DNA of 6,476 nt from an uncultured Akkermansia sp. (GTDB lineage Bacteria; Verrucomicrobiota; Verrucomicrobiia; Verrucomicrobiales; Akkermansiaceae), in contig CANPXA010000102.1 in the NCBI GenBank assembly GCA_947585525.1, positions 1-6,476 of the forward strand. The letters are read 5' to 3'. The notes beneath the pieces were generated by a model that was not told the DNA's origin, did not search any database, and saw only the letters and a list, made by a program, of their open reading frames with translations. Numbering within the stretch: position 1 is the stretch's first letter; each line of letters opens with the position of its first letter. Shown one piece after another: positions 5,593 to 6,476 of this stretch. The translations under genes were made by a program, and so were the position numbers.

Positions 5593-6047
5593 CAGGAAAG
5601 TCTCTTTGCTACCATGGCGGAAAGGATTTTTCCGGGAGCCCGTCCCTCCGTGCGCGCCTGCATCTCTTTCATCACCCTCCCCATGTCCTTCTTCGTGCTT
5701 GCACCCAACTCCGCCATCACCGTCTCCAAGATGGGCAATATCTCAGCCTCACTCATCTCCGCCGGCAAAAAGGCAGACAACACCTCAATCTCGGCTCGCT
5801 CCTTCTCTGCAAGCTCCGAACGTCCCGCTTCCGTGTACATTCGGACCGAATCCTCCCGTTGTTTGATTTGCTTACGCACGACATTCTGAGCTTCATTCTC
5901 CGGAAGCTCCTCATGCACGTTTCCCTTGGCCACCTGTGCATTCTGCAGCGCAGTCTTGAGACCGCGCAGCGCACCGAGTGCGAGAGCATCCTTCCCGAGC
6001 ATAGCACGCTTCATTTCCGCCGTGAGCTTTTCATAGATCGTGTTCAT
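5592..6047 (-). CDS. yqeY: GatB/YqeY-domain protein
   Basis: 151 aa from the chosen start, the usual size for YqeY. The protein resembles the tail domain of GatB, which contacts tRNA in the amidotransferase; the role of free-standing YqeY is not established. Family features are the N-terminal helix (MNTIYEKLTAEMKRAM), a lysine/arginine segment KQIKQREDSV, LSAFLPAEMSEAEI, and the C-terminal signature GASTKKDMGRVM (115-126), followed by GRAPG where the family usually has GRADG-like sequence. An in-frame ATG at 6098 would add 17 residues without family similarity and would lie upstream of the promoter, so 6047 is preferred. It is the first gene of the operon and ends overlapping ispD by one base. 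Confidence 0.93.
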   Translation of the reverse strand: MNTIYEKLTAEMKRAMLGKDALALGALRGLKTALQNAQVAKGNVHEELPENEAQNVVRKQIKQREDSVRMYTEAGRSELAEKERAEIEVLSAFLPAEMSEAEILPILETVMAELGASTKKDMGRVMKEMQARTEGRAPGKILSAMVAKRLS

Positions 6048-6056
6048 AGTTCCCTT

Positions 6057-6085
6057 ATTAAACCAGCTTTCTTCCCCCTCGTCAA
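6057..6085 (-). promoter_or_regulatory. Sigma70-type promoter of the yqeY-ispD-SDR-J operon
   Basis: On the minus strand TTGACG (6085-6080, 5 of 6), 17 nt, then TTTAAT (6062-6057, 5 of 6). The expected transcription start is near 6050, only about 3 nt before the ATG at 6047. The AAGGGA preceding that ATG (6056-6051) would then lie mostly outside the mRNA. Confidence 0.75.
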
Positions 6086-6122
6086 CCCCGACGAACAAAG
6101 ATGTCCAGTCAGACGTACACGT

Positions 6123-6330
6123 GTCCCAACAAAATTTTCTCCGAACTCAATCAACTCATTCTCTATGCGCTTCCTGGACGAGGGAAGTTAAGATGGTAAG
6201 ACGGCATAGCGCAAACACAAACCTTTCTCATCACTCATCCCCTCGTTTCAAAAATTCCGCTGCGCATTTGCTCCTCATCCCCGCGCGCAGCGCTAAAATT
6301 CACATCGTACATCGTACATCGTCCATCGTA
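6123..6330 (+). repeat. Dispersed intergenic repeat, copy C
   Basis: Same orientation as copy B. It opens with GTCCC (6123-6127), continues through AATTTTCTC-x-GA-x-CTCA-x-TCA, the core with CGTTTCAAAAATTCCGCTGC (6244-6263), a shortened hairpin GCGC-GCA-GCGC (6283-6293), and ends in four tandem heptamers. The strong terminal hairpin of copies A and B is not seen after the heptamers. The copy starts 37 nt upstream of the yqeY -35 box; copy B starts 36 nt upstream of the rpsO -35 box. Confidence 0.82.
6303..6330 (+). repeat. Four tandem 7-nt units CATCGTA
   Basis: CATCGTA at 6303, 6310 and 6324, and CATCGTC at 6317, with no spacers. Related 7-nt units occur in copy B (ATCGTAA, AACGTAT, GTCGTAA at 3281-3301). 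The unit length is conserved while the sequence drifts around CGTA. Confidence 0.85.
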
Positions 6331-6405
6331 CACAATCAATGGGTTATGCTGTATTGTTTGCTGATATCTGCGTGTTGGGATCGCTTTTTCTTGGGACGGA
6401 TCGTA

Positions 6406-6463
6406 ATGCCTCAAAAGAAAAAGTCACCGAAGCCCGATGCCTCAAAATAAACGGTCACCCAAG
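6406..6463 (+). repeat. Imperfect direct duplication, period 31 nt, each unit starting with ATG
   Basis: 6406-6432 and 6437-6463 match at 23 of 27 positions (ATGCCTCAAAA, then AAA, GTCACC and AAG in common). The first ATG opens a 14-codon lysine-rich ORF ending at 6450. It has GGGA and GGA upstream at 6393-6400 as possible ribosome binding sites. The second ATG opens a different frame. Confidence 0.7.
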
Positions 6464-6476
6464 AGCATAGCATTTT
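6437..6476 (+). CDS. Possible start of a rightward gene leaving the window
   Basis: From the second ATG of the duplication the frame stays open to the end (MPQNKRSPKSIAF and onward), 13 codons in all. No family can be recognised from this. No clear promoter was found between the heptamer array and the ATG. The preceding 14-codon ORF overlaps it in another frame and could be a leader peptide or simply the duplicated start of this gene. Confidence 0.25.
   Translation, partial: MPQNKRSPKSIAF

Noticed and set aside
6048..6098. N-terminal extension of yqeY from the ATG at 6098
   Set aside because: The 17 added residues lack family similarity and cover the predicted promoter.
6303..6330. Heptamer array as a CRISPR
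   Set aside because: The units are 7 nt, adjacent and without spacers, and no cas genes are present.
6040..6450. Plus-strand ORF of 136 codons across the yqeY promoter and repeat C
   Set aside because: It reads through the promoter, the repeat and the heptamer array, and no equivalent frame is kept in copy B.

Overview
This is a chromosomal housekeeping segment of a Gram-negative bacterium with moderate to high GC. One gene reads rightward (1-1197) and enters the window already truncated. Every other well-supported gene (6047 down to 1379) reads leftward. A non-mevalonate isoprenoid gene (ispD), a lipoprotein with a thioredoxin fold and the general protein styles fit the Verrucomicrobiota/PVC group. 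That assignment is an impression from the proteins, not a demonstrated result. No phage, transposase, CRISPR, tRNA or rRNA was seen.

Layout. 1-1197 (+): 3' part of rsmA (16S rRNA dimethyladenosine transferase) fused in frame to a YfcD/IDI-like Nudix hydrolase. 1198-1378: convergent spacer with a perfect inverted repeat and a doubtful 61-codon ORF. 1379-2389 (-): thioredoxin-like lipoprotein with its own promoter. 2390-2713: that promoter, an inverted copy (A) of a dispersed repeat, and the rpsO terminator. 2714-2965 (-): rpsO (ribosomal protein uS15) with a clear promoter at 3030-3057. 2966-3341: rpsO leader and promoter, then repeat copy B. 3342-6047 (-): a tight four-gene operon, yqeY > ispD > YeeZ-like SDR > J-domain/TM/Sel1 protein, whose genes overlap by 1 or 4 nt; a promoter lies at 6057-6085. 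6099-6436: repeat copy C with a heptamer array, then about 75 nt where nothing was recognised, then a 31-nt-period duplication around two ATG codons. The second ATG may begin a rightward gene leaving the window.

How the parts relate. The recognisable genes serve translation (RsmA, S15, YqeY), isoprenoid precursor synthesis (IspD) and envelope redox or protein quality control (thioredoxin-like lipoprotein, membrane J protein). The most unusual content is non-coding. A three-copy intergenic repeat family carries a small hairpin preserved despite sequence change, plus 7-nt CGTA-type tandem units. Two promoters sit so close to their start codons that the mRNAs are predicted to be leaderless or nearly so.
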